Shown: positions 44,455 to 53,619, numbered from the stretch's first letter. The stretch: DNA of 64,000 nucleotides from Williamsia sterculiae (GCF_900156495.1 NZ_FTNT01000001.1:496001-560000); one strand, 5' to 3'. Translations and numbers: made by a program. Notes: generated from the sequence alone by a model not told the origin.

Positions 44455-45699
44455 ATGACCGCGACCGCCACCGCACAGACATACCTGCGCACACCCACCG
44501 CGACCGACGACGCGTTGTCGGCCCGGTTCCGGTCGGTGTTCGACGAGATCTCCGCCGGCAACGTGGAACGTGAACGGCAGCGGACCTTCCCGCACGAACA
44601 GGTGGAGTGGTTGAAGGGGGCAGGTCTGGGCCGCGTGCGGATCCCGGTGGAGTTCGGCGGGTTCGGGGCGTCGCTGCAGCAGACGTTCGCGCTGCTCGCC
44701 GATCTCGCCGAGGCGGACGCGAACGTCGCACACATCTGGCGTAACCATCTCGCATTCGTCGAAGACCGACTGAACGCCACCGCAGGCCCGGCGAACGACC
44801 GGTGGATCAGCCGCTTCCTCGACGGGGAATTCGTCGGTGGCGGCTGGACCGAGGCGAACAACGGCACCTTCGCCAGTCTGAAATCGACGGTCCGCCGGGA
44901 CGGGGACGGCTGGGTGGTCAACGGCGCCAAGTTCTACGCGACCGGCAGTCTGTACGCCGACTGGCTCGACGTGCTGGGCAAGGACGACGACGGCACCCCA
45001 TTGACGGCACTCGTCCGCCGCGCCGACCCCGGCGTCGAACTCGTCGACGACTGGACCGGGTTCGGCCAGCGCACCACCGCGAGCGGCACCGCGAACTACC
45101 GCGACGTTCCGGCAGCCGACGGCGACGTCTTCCCGGCCACCGATCGGTTCGTCTACCAGGGTCACTTCTATCAGACGGCGATGCTGTCGGTGTTGACCGG
45201 CGTGACCCGAGCGGTCCTGCGGGACGGCACTGCCGCGATCAGGGCCCGTGGGCGCAATTACCCGGCGGCCCTGGATCCCACCCCGGCGCTCGACCCACAA
45301 CTGCTGCAGATCGTCGGTCAGCTCTCGGCCTACGCGTTCTCCGCCGGTGCGGCGTTGGATCGGTCCAGCCGTACCCTCGATCGGGTTGCCGAGGCGCACG
45401 CCGCGGGTGACCGCGACCTACCCGGCGAGCGGGTGCTGACCGCCGAGGTCGCCACCGCGCAGGCGCAGCTGGTGATCATCGACGCCGCGTTGCGGGCCAC
45501 CACCGAGGTGTTCGACGCCCTCGGTGCGTCGGGCGTCTCCGACAACCTGCTGCTGGACCGACATTGGCGCAACGCCCGAACGTTGTCTTCACACAATCCG
45601 CGGGTCTACAAGGCCAGGATCCTCGGCGACTGGATCGTCAACGACAAGGACCCGGTGCCGAACCTCGCCGCCCTCGGCCGCGGTGGGCAGGGCGACTGA
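44455..45699 (+). CDS. DszC/SfnB-like flavin-dependent monooxygenase (acyl-CoA dehydrogenase fold), module 1
   Basis: 414 residues. The acyl-CoA dehydrogenase fold has DszC-type features: substrate/flavin region GAKFYATGSLYADWLDVLG, and the C-terminal LDRHWRNARTLSSHNPRVYKARILGDW with the conserved His. DszC-type enzymes use reduced FMN and oxygen to oxidise sulfur atoms; SfnB-like members act in sulfone use. It is the first enzyme gene after the importer and one base before a short LLM gene. The actual substrate is unknown, and the reduced flavin must come from a reductase encoded outside the window. Confidence 0.87.
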   Translation: MTATATAQTYLRTPTATDDALSARFRSVFDEISAGNVERERQRTFPHEQVEWLKGAGLGRVRIPVEFGGFGASLQQTFALLADLAEADANVAHIWRNHLAFVEDRLNATAGPANDRWISRFLDGEFVGGGWTEANNGTFASLKSTVRRDGDGWVVNGAKFYATGSLYADWLDVLGKDDDGTPLTALVRRADPGVELVDDWTGFGQRTTASGTANYRDVPAADGDVFPATDRFVYQGHFYQTAMLSVLTGVTRAVLRDGTAAIRARGRNYPAALDPTPALDPQLLQIVGQLSAYAFSAGAALDRSSRTLDRVAEAHAAGDRDLPGERVLTAEVATAQAQLVIIDAALRATTEVFDALGASGVSDNLLLDRHWRNARTLSSHNPRVYKARILGDWIVNDKDPVPNLAALGRGGQGD

Positions 45700-45700
45700 G

Positions 45701-46615
45701 ATGAGCGGTCACGCCGAACCGTATCTCGCGCTGGGGCTCAACGGCGCACAGTTGGTGGAGTTGACCTCCGATGACGCGCTGTTGCGTCGATGGGATGCCC
45801 TGCCTTTGGGTTTTACGGTCCTCGGTCTGGACCGGATCGACCCCTTCGTCGAGCCGGCCGAGCAGACCCTGGACGCCAGCGCGGTCGGTGCGATCCTGGG
45901 CCCGCGTACCAGCGGCGCGCGGTTCCTCATCGCCGCGGCCGCGCACCGTGACCACCCGTACAACCTGGCCCGTCGGGTCACGTCGTTGGGTCACCTGTCC
46001 GGCGGACGCAGCGGTCTCGTGATCGGCCAGAGCGACAGGTACGCCCCGAGCACCGATCGTGTCCGCGGCACCTGGCGCGGAACCACCGGTGACGGCGTCG
46101 CGCTGACCGCCGACACCGCGTTGGCCGCCGCGCATGCCGTGCGTGCCCTGGAGCAGAGTTGGCCGTTCGATTCCATCGTCGCCGACCGCGAGACCGGGAT
46201 CCTGATACAGGCCGACCGGATCGCGCACGTTGACCTCGACGACGTCTTCTCGATCGCCGGCCCGCTGAACGCGCCGACACCAGCGGCCGGGGTGTCGGTG
46301 ATCGGGTGGTACGGCGACGACGCACCGGTGGACCCCGGCATCGATCTCAGCATCGGGTCCGGCGGGTACGTCCGGGAGGTCGCGTTGGGTGCCGATCTGC
46401 CCTCCGGTGACTGTTGTGGCATCTTGTTACGCCCCGGTCCCACCGACCCACTGCGGGTGGTCTTCGACGAGGCCGAGCGACTGCTGTCGGTCGGTTTGCG
46501 TCCCATCGGGCTCGGCACCGCGATCCGTGCGGCCGTGGACCTACCCATGGCGCCAGGACGCCCCGCTGCCGTACGGGCGGCGTTCCCGGTGCCGCAACCA
46601 CATCCGGCGCTGTGA
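45701..46615 (+). CDS. Short, divergent luciferase-like (LLM) protein, module 1
   Basis: 304 residues, against 430-450 for DszA-type proteins. Luciferase-fold remnants are clear: HRDHPYNLARRVTSLGHLSGGRSGLVIG, matching the YNLARR...SLDH..GRA segment of DszA/NtaA, and DVFSIAGPLNAP, matching FSVAGPL. The strand that normally reads WNVVTT is altered to LVIGQS. The C-terminal region is compressed, and overall similarity is low. A similar short protein occurs in the second operon (56677), again beside DszA and DszC types, suggesting a partner subunit rather than decay. Confidence 0.72.
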   Translation: MSGHAEPYLALGLNGAQLVELTSDDALLRRWDALPLGFTVLGLDRIDPFVEPAEQTLDASAVGAILGPRTSGARFLIAAAAHRDHPYNLARRVTSLGHLSGGRSGLVIGQSDRYAPSTDRVRGTWRGTTGDGVALTADTALAAAHAVRALEQSWPFDSIVADRETGILIQADRIAHVDLDDVFSIAGPLNAPTPAAGVSVIGWYGDDAPVDPGIDLSIGSGGYVREVALGADLPSGDCCGILLRPGPTDPLRVVFDEAERLLSVGLRPIGLGTAIRAAVDLPMAPGRPAAVRAAFPVPQPHPAL

Positions 46616-46637
46616 CCCGGCAGCAGAGGAGACACCG

Positions 46638-47927
46638 ATGACCGATCGCCGTGACGGGCACGTCATCCTCGGGATCAACGCCCTGGTGCTGGGCTACCTG
46701 CCCTCGGCCTGGCAGTCACCACTGTTGTCCGACGACGCCTTCGTCGACCCCGACTATTGGGTGCGCCTGGGCCGCACCGCCGAGCGCGGCACGCTCGACG
46801 CGGTCTTCCTGGCCGACGGACCGCTGCTGGGCGACCCGAGCTACGACGCGAACCCGATCCGCCTGGAACCGACCGTCAACTGGGGACACGTCGCCGCCGC
46901 GACCGAGAACGTCGGCCTGGTGGCCACCGCATCCACCACCTTCAACGACCCCTTCGAGCTGGCTGAGCGGCTGCTGTCCTGGGACCACCTGTCCGGTGGT
47001 CGGGCGGCGTGGAATGTCGTCACCACCCGGGGGGCGGCCGCCGCGCGCAACTTCGGGCTGCCCGACGTCCCCCTCCGCGACGACCGCTACGAACGGGCGG
47101 CCGACTTCGTCGACGTAGCCCTGGCGCTGTGGGAGTCCGCGGCGACAGGGGAGACGGTGCGCCACCGTGGCGGCTTCTTCGAACTCGAGGGCCGGCTTCG
47201 GGTGCCGCCGTCGGCGCAGGGGCATCCCGTCGTCTTCCAGGCCGGTGGGTCACCACGGGGTCGGGCGCTGGCCGGCCGCGTCGCCGAGGGGGTGTTCGCC
47301 GCCGAGTTGACCCGCGACAAGGCGGTCGAACACTACCGGCTGGTCAAACAGCTTGCGGTGCAGAACGGCCGGTCGCCCGACGCGGTGAAGATCCTGCCTG
47401 GCCTGCTGCTCAGCCTGGGTAGCACCGAGGAGGAGGCCCGCAGGCGCAGCGATGAATTGCACGACGCGAGCCCGGCGTCGTATTCGGTGCAGTGGTTGTC
47501 CCAGGCCATCGGCTTCGACGCGTCGAAACTCGAACTGGACGAACCGTTCCCGGAGGAGGTGCTGGCCGCGCCCGCGGATCCGCAGACCTTCGTGGGCAGC
47601 CTCGGTTTCCGCGAGTCCATCGTGGCGCAGATCCGCCGGACGCGCCCCACTGTCCGGGAGTACCTGAAACAGACCCGGTACACCGGTTCGGGTCACGCCG
47701 GTTTCGTCGGGACGCCGGAGCAACTCGCCGACCGCATCGAGGACTGGTTCCACGCGGGTGCGGTGGACGGGTTCAATCTGCAACCGGACATCTTGGTCGA
47801 CGGGCTCGAGGTGATCGCCGACGAACTGGTCCCCATCCTGCGCAGGCGTGGGTTGTACCGCCACGAATACGAGACGTTCACGTTGCGGGGGCATCTGCAG
47901 GCGGCGTCGCCGACTCCCACATTCTGA
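46638..47927 (+). CDS. DszA/NtaA/SnaA-family FMN-dependent monooxygenase, module 1
   Basis: 429 residues from ATG 46638, preceded by AGAGGAG. Characteristic segments are LGINALVLGYLPSAWQSP, LDAVFLADGPLL, LLSWDHLSGGRAAWNVVTTRG, HPVVFQAGGSPRGRALAG and the C-terminal GTPEQLADRIEDWFHAGAVDGFNLQPD. Family members take reduced FMN and oxygen to cleave C-S or C-N bonds or oxidise aminopolycarboxylates and streptogramins. It ends the importer-enzyme operon. The combination of DszC-like oxidation followed by DszA-like cleavage mirrors the Dsz pathway, but substrate identity is inferred only as organosulfur or heteroatom compound. Confidence 0.9.
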   Translation: MTDRRDGHVILGINALVLGYLPSAWQSPLLSDDAFVDPDYWVRLGRTAERGTLDAVFLADGPLLGDPSYDANPIRLEPTVNWGHVAAATENVGLVATASTTFNDPFELAERLLSWDHLSGGRAAWNVVTTRGAAAARNFGLPDVPLRDDRYERAADFVDVALALWESAATGETVRHRGGFFELEGRLRVPPSAQGHPVVFQAGGSPRGRALAGRVAEGVFAAELTRDKAVEHYRLVKQLAVQNGRSPDAVKILPGLLLSLGSTEEEARRRSDELHDASPASYSVQWLSQAIGFDASKLELDEPFPEEVLAAPADPQTFVGSLGFRESIVAQIRRTRPTVREYLKQTRYTGSGHAGFVGTPEQLADRIEDWFHAGAVDGFNLQPDILVDGLEVIADELVPILRRRGLYRHEYETFTLRGHLQAASPTPTF

Positions 47928-48084
47928 GCAGGCGGCCGACTCCCTAAGGGACTATCACGGCAGAACCGGCGCGGCGTCGGATCGTCGGCGAGGAATCGTG
48001 CCGCCCGACGAGTCGACGGGGTTAAGTTCGAGGCGGTCGTCGGCATCCGCGCGGTGGCCTGAGCCTGGTCGGGAGGGGACGTCG

Positions 48085-49338
48085 GTGTCCGTCGCGCAGT
48101 CGTTGTCACTGGTTCTGTTGGTCGTGGTCCTGGTCCTCGCGATCTGGCGTCGGATGAACATCGGTGTGCTCGCGCTCGCTGCCGCGCTGCCCGTGTTGGC
48201 ACTGTCCGGTCTGGACGCCAAGGAGATGTACAAGGCGTTTCCTGGCGATCTGTTCGTGCTCATCGCCGGGGTGTCGCTGCTCTTCGCCCATCTCGAGCGC
48301 AGTGGCGCCCTGGGGTTCCTCGTCGACAGGGTCTACCGCGCGATCGGTGACCGGCATGCACTCCTGCCCTGGGCCGGATTCCTGATCGCCGGTGCGCTCT
48401 CGACCGCCGGGGCCTTCTCCACGGCTCCCATCGCCTTCCTCGTACCGATCGTCGCGCACATGTGTGTGCGCTCGCGCAGTACCTTTCTGCTCTGCGAGCT
48501 GGCCGTCATCATCGCCGCCAACTGTGCCGGGCTGTCCCCGCTGAACCCCACCGGTGCCGTTGTCCGATCGGCGGCGTCCAAGCTGAACGTCAGCTACCCC
48601 CAGTGGGGTCTGTGGGCGGTGTCCGTGGCGGTCGCCTTCGTGGTGGTGGCTCTGCTGCAGGTGGTCACCGCGATCGCCCGACGCCGAGGCACACCGTTCG
48701 AGGCCACCCCTGCTCCCGCCGACACCGAGCAGGACGAGGCCGCCCGCAACCCGTGGTACATGGCCTCGTGCGGGATCGCCCTGCTCGCCTTCCTGCTATT
48801 GGTGGTGCTGGCGAAGTACGACGTGGGGGTGACCGCGATGTGCCTCGCGGTGCTGCTGCAGATCGCCTTCCGGCCCTCCGAACGTGCCCTGCTGCAGAGA
48901 ATTCCGTGGCAGTCGATCCTGCTGTTGTGCGGGTTGCTCACCTATCTGGGGCTGATGCAGAAGATCGGGACCATCGACTCGATCGCGCACATCCTCCGGC
49001 ATCTCGGTAGCGGCGCCCTGCTGATCCTCGTCTTGGCGTATCTCACGGCCTTGCTGTGCAACATCGAGAGCTCGACCCTCGGCGTGCTGGGGCTGATCAC
49101 CCCGATCGCCTTTGGCACCTTCGGTCACCAGGGCATCGCGTTCTGGGTGGCCGCCGCGGTGTGCGTGCCCGCCGCGCTGATGGTGATGAACCCGATCCAC
49201 GTGGCCGGCACCCTGATCATCGCCAACAGCACGATCGACTATCAGGACATCCTGTTCCGCAGGCTGCTGGCGATCGCGGTGTTCCTGGCCATCGTCGTAC
49301 CGGGGATGCTTGCGATCGTGCCGATAGCCTTGGAGTAG
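48085..49338 (+). CDS. MatC/SLC13-type dicarboxylate permease
   Basis: 417 residues from GTG 48085, with GGGAGGGG upstream. The N-terminal segment LAIWRRMNIGVLALAAALPVLALSG is typical of the MatC_N domain of malonate/dicarboxylate carriers. About 11 helices follow, with internal SPLNPTGAVVRSAASKL and NPIHVAGTLIIANSTI as likely substrate-site loops from the two halves. It lies 157 bp after the monooxygenase operon, so separate or read-through transcription is possible. It converges on the isochorismatase-like gene. Confidence 0.83.
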   Translation: MSVAQSLSLVLLVVVLVLAIWRRMNIGVLALAAALPVLALSGLDAKEMYKAFPGDLFVLIAGVSLLFAHLERSGALGFLVDRVYRAIGDRHALLPWAGFLIAGALSTAGAFSTAPIAFLVPIVAHMCVRSRSTFLLCELAVIIAANCAGLSPLNPTGAVVRSAASKLNVSYPQWGLWAVSVAVAFVVVALLQVVTAIARRRGTPFEATPAPADTEQDEAARNPWYMASCGIALLAFLLLVVLAKYDVGVTAMCLAVLLQIAFRPSERALLQRIPWQSILLLCGLLTYLGLMQKIGTIDSIAHILRHLGSGALLILVLAYLTALLCNIESSTLGVLGLITPIAFGTFGHQGIAFWVAAAVCVPAALMVMNPIHVAGTLIIANSTIDYQDILFRRLLAIAVFLAIVVPGMLAIVPIALE

Positions 49339-49370
49339 CCCGGAGCGGGACGTCGCTCGTGTACCCCCAC

Positions 49371-49928
49371 CTACCGTGGGAGCGCGTTGATGATCTCGGC
49401 GACGGTGCCGGTCTCCGCCATCCGCGGGAAGATGGCGGTCAGGCTGTTCTCGTGTGCGCTCGCGTTGGTGTCGGTGACGGCATCGGTGGCGATGGTGACG
49501 TGAAAACCGTGGCCGTGCGCGGAACGTGCGGTGGACTCGACGCCTGCGCTGGTGGAGATGCCGACCACCACCACCTGGGTGACGCCGAGGTCGTGGAGGG
49601 TGTTGAGCAGGTCGGTCCCCTCGAAGGCGCCCCATCGGTATTTTGTGAGGGTGTGATCACCGGGCTGCTGGTTCACCTCGGGAAGAAGATCGGCGAAGTC
49701 GGCACCGAACGTGCGGGTGGTGCCGCCGCCCTGATCGGTGCGACCGGGAGCCACGCCGGAAACCGACACCAACACCACCGGCAGGTCGCGCTCGCGGAAG
49801 GCGGCTGCGAGTTCGCCACCCCGAGCTGCGACCTCGTGTGACGGGTGGATGGTCGGTGCACCGGCGATACCCTGCTGCAGATCGATGACGATGAGCGCGG
49901 CGGTGGGGTCGATGGTCGTGATGGTCAC
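49371..49928 (-). CDS. Isochorismatase-family hydrolase lacking the catalytic cysteine
   Basis: 185 residues. The fold is clear: Asp16 in IVIDLQQG, Lys96 in LTKYRWGAFEGTDL and GISTSAGVESTARSAHGHGFHVT. The position of the nucleophilic Cys in nicotinamidase-like members is Gly129 (SAGVEST instead of a CVEST pattern), the same substitution seen in true isochorismatases such as PhzD. It therefore is not a classical cysteine hydrolase. It is the last gene of a MarR-MFS-hydrolase operon (25 bp after the MFS gene), perhaps detoxifying the inducing compound. Substrate unknown. Confidence 0.85.
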   Translation of the reverse strand: MTITTIDPTAALIVIDLQQGIAGAPTIHPSHEVAARGGELAAAFRERDLPVVLVSVSGVAPGRTDQGGGTTRTFGADFADLLPEVNQQPGDHTLTKYRWGAFEGTDLLNTLHDLGVTQVVVVGISTSAGVESTARSAHGHGFHVTIATDAVTDTNASAHENSLTAIFPRMAETGTVAEIINALPR

Positions 49929-49953
49929 TTCTTCTCCTTCATGAGTGGGTGTT

Positions 49954-51351
49954 TCAGGACTGGGACTCGGCGCGCCAGGGCAGCGTGCGGTCGGCGAGGA
50001 CGATCGTCAGCAGTAGCACGCTGGTGCCCAGCATGATCCAGCCGATGCTGCCGACGCCCGCGTTGCTGGGGTGCTCGTGGAACACGATGCCGATCACCGC
50101 CGACGAGGCGATGGAGCCGAGGTAACCGGACGAGCGGAGCAGCCCCGACGCCGTGCCGAGCTGTTCGGCCGGCGCTTGGGTGTAGAGCGCCATGGTGTTG
50201 CTGGTGGTGCCGCAGCCCTGCGAGACACCGAGCATCACCACCACCACCACAGTGAGCGCCAACCACGCGGGGCCGCCGAGGAACAGGGTGGCGACGCCGG
50301 CGACGATGCAGCAGGTCGCGCTGAGGATCTGCGTCGGACGGATCAGGTTGCGCCGTGAGACCGCGGCCACCACCAGTCCGGAGATCACCGTCATCGGGAG
50401 CAGCAGCAGGCCGGCGCTGAGCTCGGAGAGTCCGCGGGTGGCCTCCAACCACTGGGTGATGCCGTAGAGCACGGTGTAGGCGCACAGCTGGGTGAGTGCG
50501 AATCGCAGATAGGTCCGGCTCAGGGCCATGTTGGCGGCCAGCAACCGCACGTCCAGGAACGGGGTGGCCGCGCGGCGCTCCCACCACACCAACACGATCC
50601 ACACGGCGATCGACAGGATCAGATAGAGCCACCGCGGATCGGGTAGCGACGACAGGAACAACAGCAGGGTGACCATCCCGGCGGCGAAGCCCACGATGCC
50701 GGTGGCGTCGAGTGCCGAACAGACCTGTCGAGGACGGCGATTGGTGATGGGACCGTCCTTCGGGACCCACAGCAGTGCGGGGATGAGCGCGATGATGGCC
50801 ACCGGCACATTGATGAAGAACACCGCACGCCAACTGAACAGCTGCACCAACAGACCGCCGATGGGCAGGCCCAGCGATGCGGTCGCGATCCCGGCTATCT
50901 GCAGACGGCCGAGCACATTACCCGGTGGCGCGTCCAGCCCCGCGACCTGCGCACGTCGCCGGATGAGCAACATCGCCGACGGGTAGGCGCAGGACGTGCC
51001 GAGCCCGAGCATCACTCGACTGACCAGCAAAGTCGCCAGGTTCGGAGCGAAACCGCCGACCAGCCCACCGAGCAGCACGATGACCAGACCGGTGAGAAAC
51101 ACCCGTCGAGGCCCGAAGACATCGGCGGCTTTGCCGGCCGTGGGTTGAGCGATCGCCGTGGCGACGTAGAGCGCGGAGACCAATGCCGCGGTCTCACCGA
51201 TGGGCACCCCGACGCCGTGGGCGATGGGAACCAGGGCGGTGGCGATCAGGGCGCTGTTGATCGGGTTGAGGGTCGAACCGAAATACAGCGGAGTGGTGAA
51301 CCGCCAGGAGAACGGTCTCTCCGTCACGGCGGACATAGTCGATGACGACAT
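49954..51351 (-). CDS. Major facilitator superfamily drug/solute exporter
   Basis: 465 residues from ATG 51351, with AGGAGG at good spacing. About 12-14 helices; motif A-like GKAADVFGPRRVFLTGL lies between helices 2 and 3, and a motif C-like LGLPIGGLLVQLFSWRAVFFINVP. This fits the DHA drug:H+ antiporter group. A MarR regulator gene lies 73 bp upstream on the same strand, the usual arrangement for an inducible efflux pump. Confidence 0.88.
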   Translation of the reverse strand: MSSSTMSAVTERPFSWRFTTPLYFGSTLNPINSALIATALVPIAHGVGVPIGETAALVSALYVATAIAQPTAGKAADVFGPRRVFLTGLVIVLLGGLVGGFAPNLATLLVSRVMLGLGTSCAYPSAMLLIRRRAQVAGLDAPPGNVLGRLQIAGIATASLGLPIGGLLVQLFSWRAVFFINVPVAIIALIPALLWVPKDGPITNRRPRQVCSALDATGIVGFAAGMVTLLLFLSSLPDPRWLYLILSIAVWIVLVWWERRAATPFLDVRLLAANMALSRTYLRFALTQLCAYTVLYGITQWLEATRGLSELSAGLLLLPMTVISGLVVAAVSRRNLIRPTQILSATCCIVAGVATLFLGGPAWLALTVVVVVMLGVSQGCGTTSNTMALYTQAPAEQLGTASGLLRSSGYLGSIASSAVIGIVFHEHPSNAGVGSIGWIMLGTSVLLLTIVLADRTLPWRAESQS

Positions 51352-51424
51352 GGGTGCCTCCTCGGCAGGCGTGCGAGGTCTCACGGCCACCCTGCGATGG
51401 TCGCGTCGCGCCAGGCGATGTGGG

Positions 51425-51862
51425 TCAGAGCAGTTCGGCGAGATGCTCGATGAGCGGTGCGGCTCTGCCGATCAGCTCTCGTTGCTCGAGGCTGAAGTGT
51501 TCGGCCAACACCTCGGTCAGGCGGTCGGTGAACTGGCCGCGACTGGCGAGCACCACGTCTCGCCCCTCGTCGGTGATGGTCACGATGATCCGCCGGCCGT
51601 CGTCGGGGTCGGGGTCGCGCGAGATCAGCCCCCGCGCCTCGAGCGAGACCACGCGCGTGCCCATGGACTGCGGGCTGATCTCCTCCCACCGAGCCAGGCC
51701 GGCCGTGGTGTCGGGTCCGTGACGATTGAGCCGCGACAGCACAGCGCGCTCCGGCAGGCCCAGCTCGGCTTTGTTGCTCTCCCGTGCGCGCCGCGACATC
51801 AGGCTGACCGCGGAGCGCACAGCGAAAGCGGTCTCGCGGATGTCGTCGTCGTGGTCGGCCAT
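51425..51862 (-). CDS. MarR-family transcriptional regulator
   Basis: 145 residues from ATG 51862. Winged helix-turn-helix (about 35-75, AELGLPERAVLSRLNRHGPDTTAGLARWEEISPQSMGTRV) with the wing DPDPDDGRRIIVTITDEG typical of MarR. It should repress its own operon with the MFS and isochorismatase-like genes. A promoter and a perfect 14-bp palindrome lie directly upstream, and the predicted transcript would begin at or within a base or two of the ATG, implying a leaderless mRNA. Confidence 0.9.
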   Translation of the reverse strand: MADHDDDIRETAFAVRSAVSLMSRRARESNKAELGLPERAVLSRLNRHGPDTTAGLARWEEISPQSMGTRVVSLEARGLISRDPDPDDGRRIIVTITDEGRDVVLASRGQFTDRLTEVLAEHFSLEQRELIGRAAPLIEHLAELL

Positions 51863-51898
51863 GATTAGAACGCTAGACTTGCAAGTCTGACCTGTCAA
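51863..51898 (-). promoter_or_regulatory. MarR operon promoter with operator between -35 and -10
   Basis: On the minus strand TTGACA (51893-51898) is followed by exactly 17 bp and then TAGCGT (51870-51875), a good -35/-10 pair. The perfect palindrome AGACTTGCAAGTCT (51875-51888) fills the spacer and touches the -10, so regulator binding would block RNA polymerase. Seven bases separate the -10 from the ATG at 51862. Confidence 0.72.
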
Positions 51899-52053
51899 TC
51901 GAGGTCGGTCCTCACGACCGCCGATCACGATCGCGCCTCTCCTGCATAACCGCTTAGTAAACCCTGCTAACCACCTGTCAGGCCCCTGCGATAGTCCGTC
52001 TGTGATCGGGAGTCGGGCCCGGTGATGACCATCCATTCGACAGAGGGATCACG

Positions 52054-52557
52054 ATGACGAACACTTCGGCTCGACGGGCCCTTGGACGACGTGCCGCCAC
52101 CCTGGCCGTATGCGTCGCCGCCGCTTCCGGGGCGGCGGTGGTCGGCACGGGTGCCGCACAGGCAGCCCCCGGTGACACCGTGCAGTACTCACCCACCTTC
52201 ACCGTCACACCCGGATTCCTGTGTGGCGCCCGTATCGACGCCACCAAGATCCCCGGCGCGCAGAAGGGGACCTACCGGGTCAAGGCGCACGTGCAGCGGT
52301 TCGGGTTCAACTGCGGAACGTTCAAGGTCGGTGTCGACTGGAAGAACACCACCACCGGCTCCCACGACGGTCAGATCGACACGGTGCTGCCGGATGGCTC
52401 CATCGCGGGCGCGCCGGACGGTGTCCTCGACGGGTTCGGCTACGGCCCCGGTGTCGGCAAGGTCGAGTCCACCATCACGACCTACGCCCGCTACGACGAG
52501 GGTGCGGTCACCCCGCTGCCCAATATCCCCGGCCGCGCCACGTTCACTCTGAGGTAG
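52054..52557 (+). CDS. Secreted protein of unknown function
   Basis: 167 residues from ATG 52054, with AGAGGG upstream. A twin-arginine-containing N-region (RRALGRRAATLAVCVAAASGAAVV) and cleavage site AQA-AP near residue 38 predict export by Sec; the RR pair alone is weak evidence for Tat. The mature domain of about 130 residues has two cysteines (FLCGARI and FNCGTFK) that may pair, and beta-rich sequence. No family is recognised. It faces away from the MarR operon. Confidence 0.8.
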   Translation: MTNTSARRALGRRAATLAVCVAAASGAAVVGTGAAQAAPGDTVQYSPTFTVTPGFLCGARIDATKIPGAQKGTYRVKAHVQRFGFNCGTFKVGVDWKNTTTGSHDGQIDTVLPDGSIAGAPDGVLDGFGYGPGVGKVESTITTYARYDEGAVTPLPNIPGRATFTLR

Positions 52558-52578
52558 CGGCGGGCACCCTGAGCCGGG

Positions 52579-53581
52579 GTGACGCCCGGTGCGGAGATCT
52601 TCGACGGCTTCCGCGCACCCGCCGAGGACCTCTCCGTGGTTCCGCAGGGAACGGTGGAGCTGTGGAACACAGAGAGTTTCGCGCCCGACGGTCCCGACGA
52701 GCCGCCCGGACCAGGTGGCATCGTCGGTGTCTCGTCGCTGCTGTCCGGTGGGAAGGACGGTCCGCTGGCCGTCGCGGTGGGACCAGTGCGATTGTGTCGG
52801 ATCCCCGTGTCCACGGCCCGCGCACTGTTCGCGACACCCGGTGGCGCAGACGATCTCGCCAGGCGGCTGACCGCACGGAGTCGTCGCACCCCGTCCAACG
52901 CCGGGCACGGCACCCGCGGCGATGATGGTCGACCGCAAACACGACTACGTGGTCATCCCTACCGCCGACGGTACCTACGGCATCTTGACCGACGCGGCTG
53001 CACGTACTACCGGTGCTCAACCCGTCGGGCGAGGTGCGTGGAGTGGTGTTGCCATCCGACTTCATCGCCGCGCCGGCCGGTCCGAGTATGTCGCTGCGTG
53101 GGTTGATCGACCATGCGCGCACGGTGGAGGATCTGCAGCATCAGGCCGGCCGAATGCCTCACCTGGTCACCGATCTGGTGAGACGAGAGCAACCGTCGTT
53201 CGATGTGACCACGGTGCTGTCGCTGGTGCACGACGCGGTGGTACGTCGGGCGTTGGAGCTTGTGCTGAACCGGCATCAAGAACTCGACGGTGCGGAGTTG
53301 GCCTGGCTCTCGCTGCGTAGCAACGCACGTCGCGAAGCAGTGCGCGGATCCGACATCGACTCCGCCGCGTCGTTCGCCGATTCGGTGGACCCTGGCCGCC
53401 TCAGATCGGCCTGCCGTCGAGCAACGATATTCTGGTCGCACGGCGGCTCTCGCCGATGGACCGCAAGATGATCGCGCAAGGCGTGCACGAGATCGCCGGT
53501 GTGCAGCGGACGATGGCCAACTTGTCGAGATATGCTCCGGTGACGCAGAAACTCGTAGCGACACGCCGTTCGGATGGGTGA
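52579..53581 (+). pseudogene. Decayed DUF294 nucleotidyltransferase / CBS-domain gene
   Basis: Pieces of one protein lie in order but in different frames. Frame 1 from GTG 52579 carries a cNMP-binding-like region (GTVELWN...GIVGVSSLL...ALFATPGGADDLARRL). A second frame near 52922 has a CBS fragment (YVVIPTADGTYGILTDAAA). A third from about 52999 has LHVLPVLNPSGEVRGVVLPSD, then VHDAVVRRALELVL and the DUF294 motif AWLSLRSNARREAVRGSDID. A further shift leads to MDRKMIAQGVHEIAGVQRTM, resembling the DUF294 C-terminus, ending at TGA 53579. Gaps relative to the expected layout imply deletions between the CBS domains and in the substrate-binding domain. Confidence 0.72.
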
Positions 53582-53619
53582 GCTGTAACACTCACAGCTG
53601 ATTCGCAGATAGACCGGTC

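Noticed and set aside
47939-47960. TCCCT-A-AGGGA palindrome after the module 1 operon
   Set aside because: Only five bases per arm; could arise by chance and has no supporting context.
49364-49380. Small hairpin CCCAC/GTGGG between convergent SLC13 and isochorismatase-like genes
   Set aside because: Only five base pairs and no T-run on either side; too weak to call a terminator.
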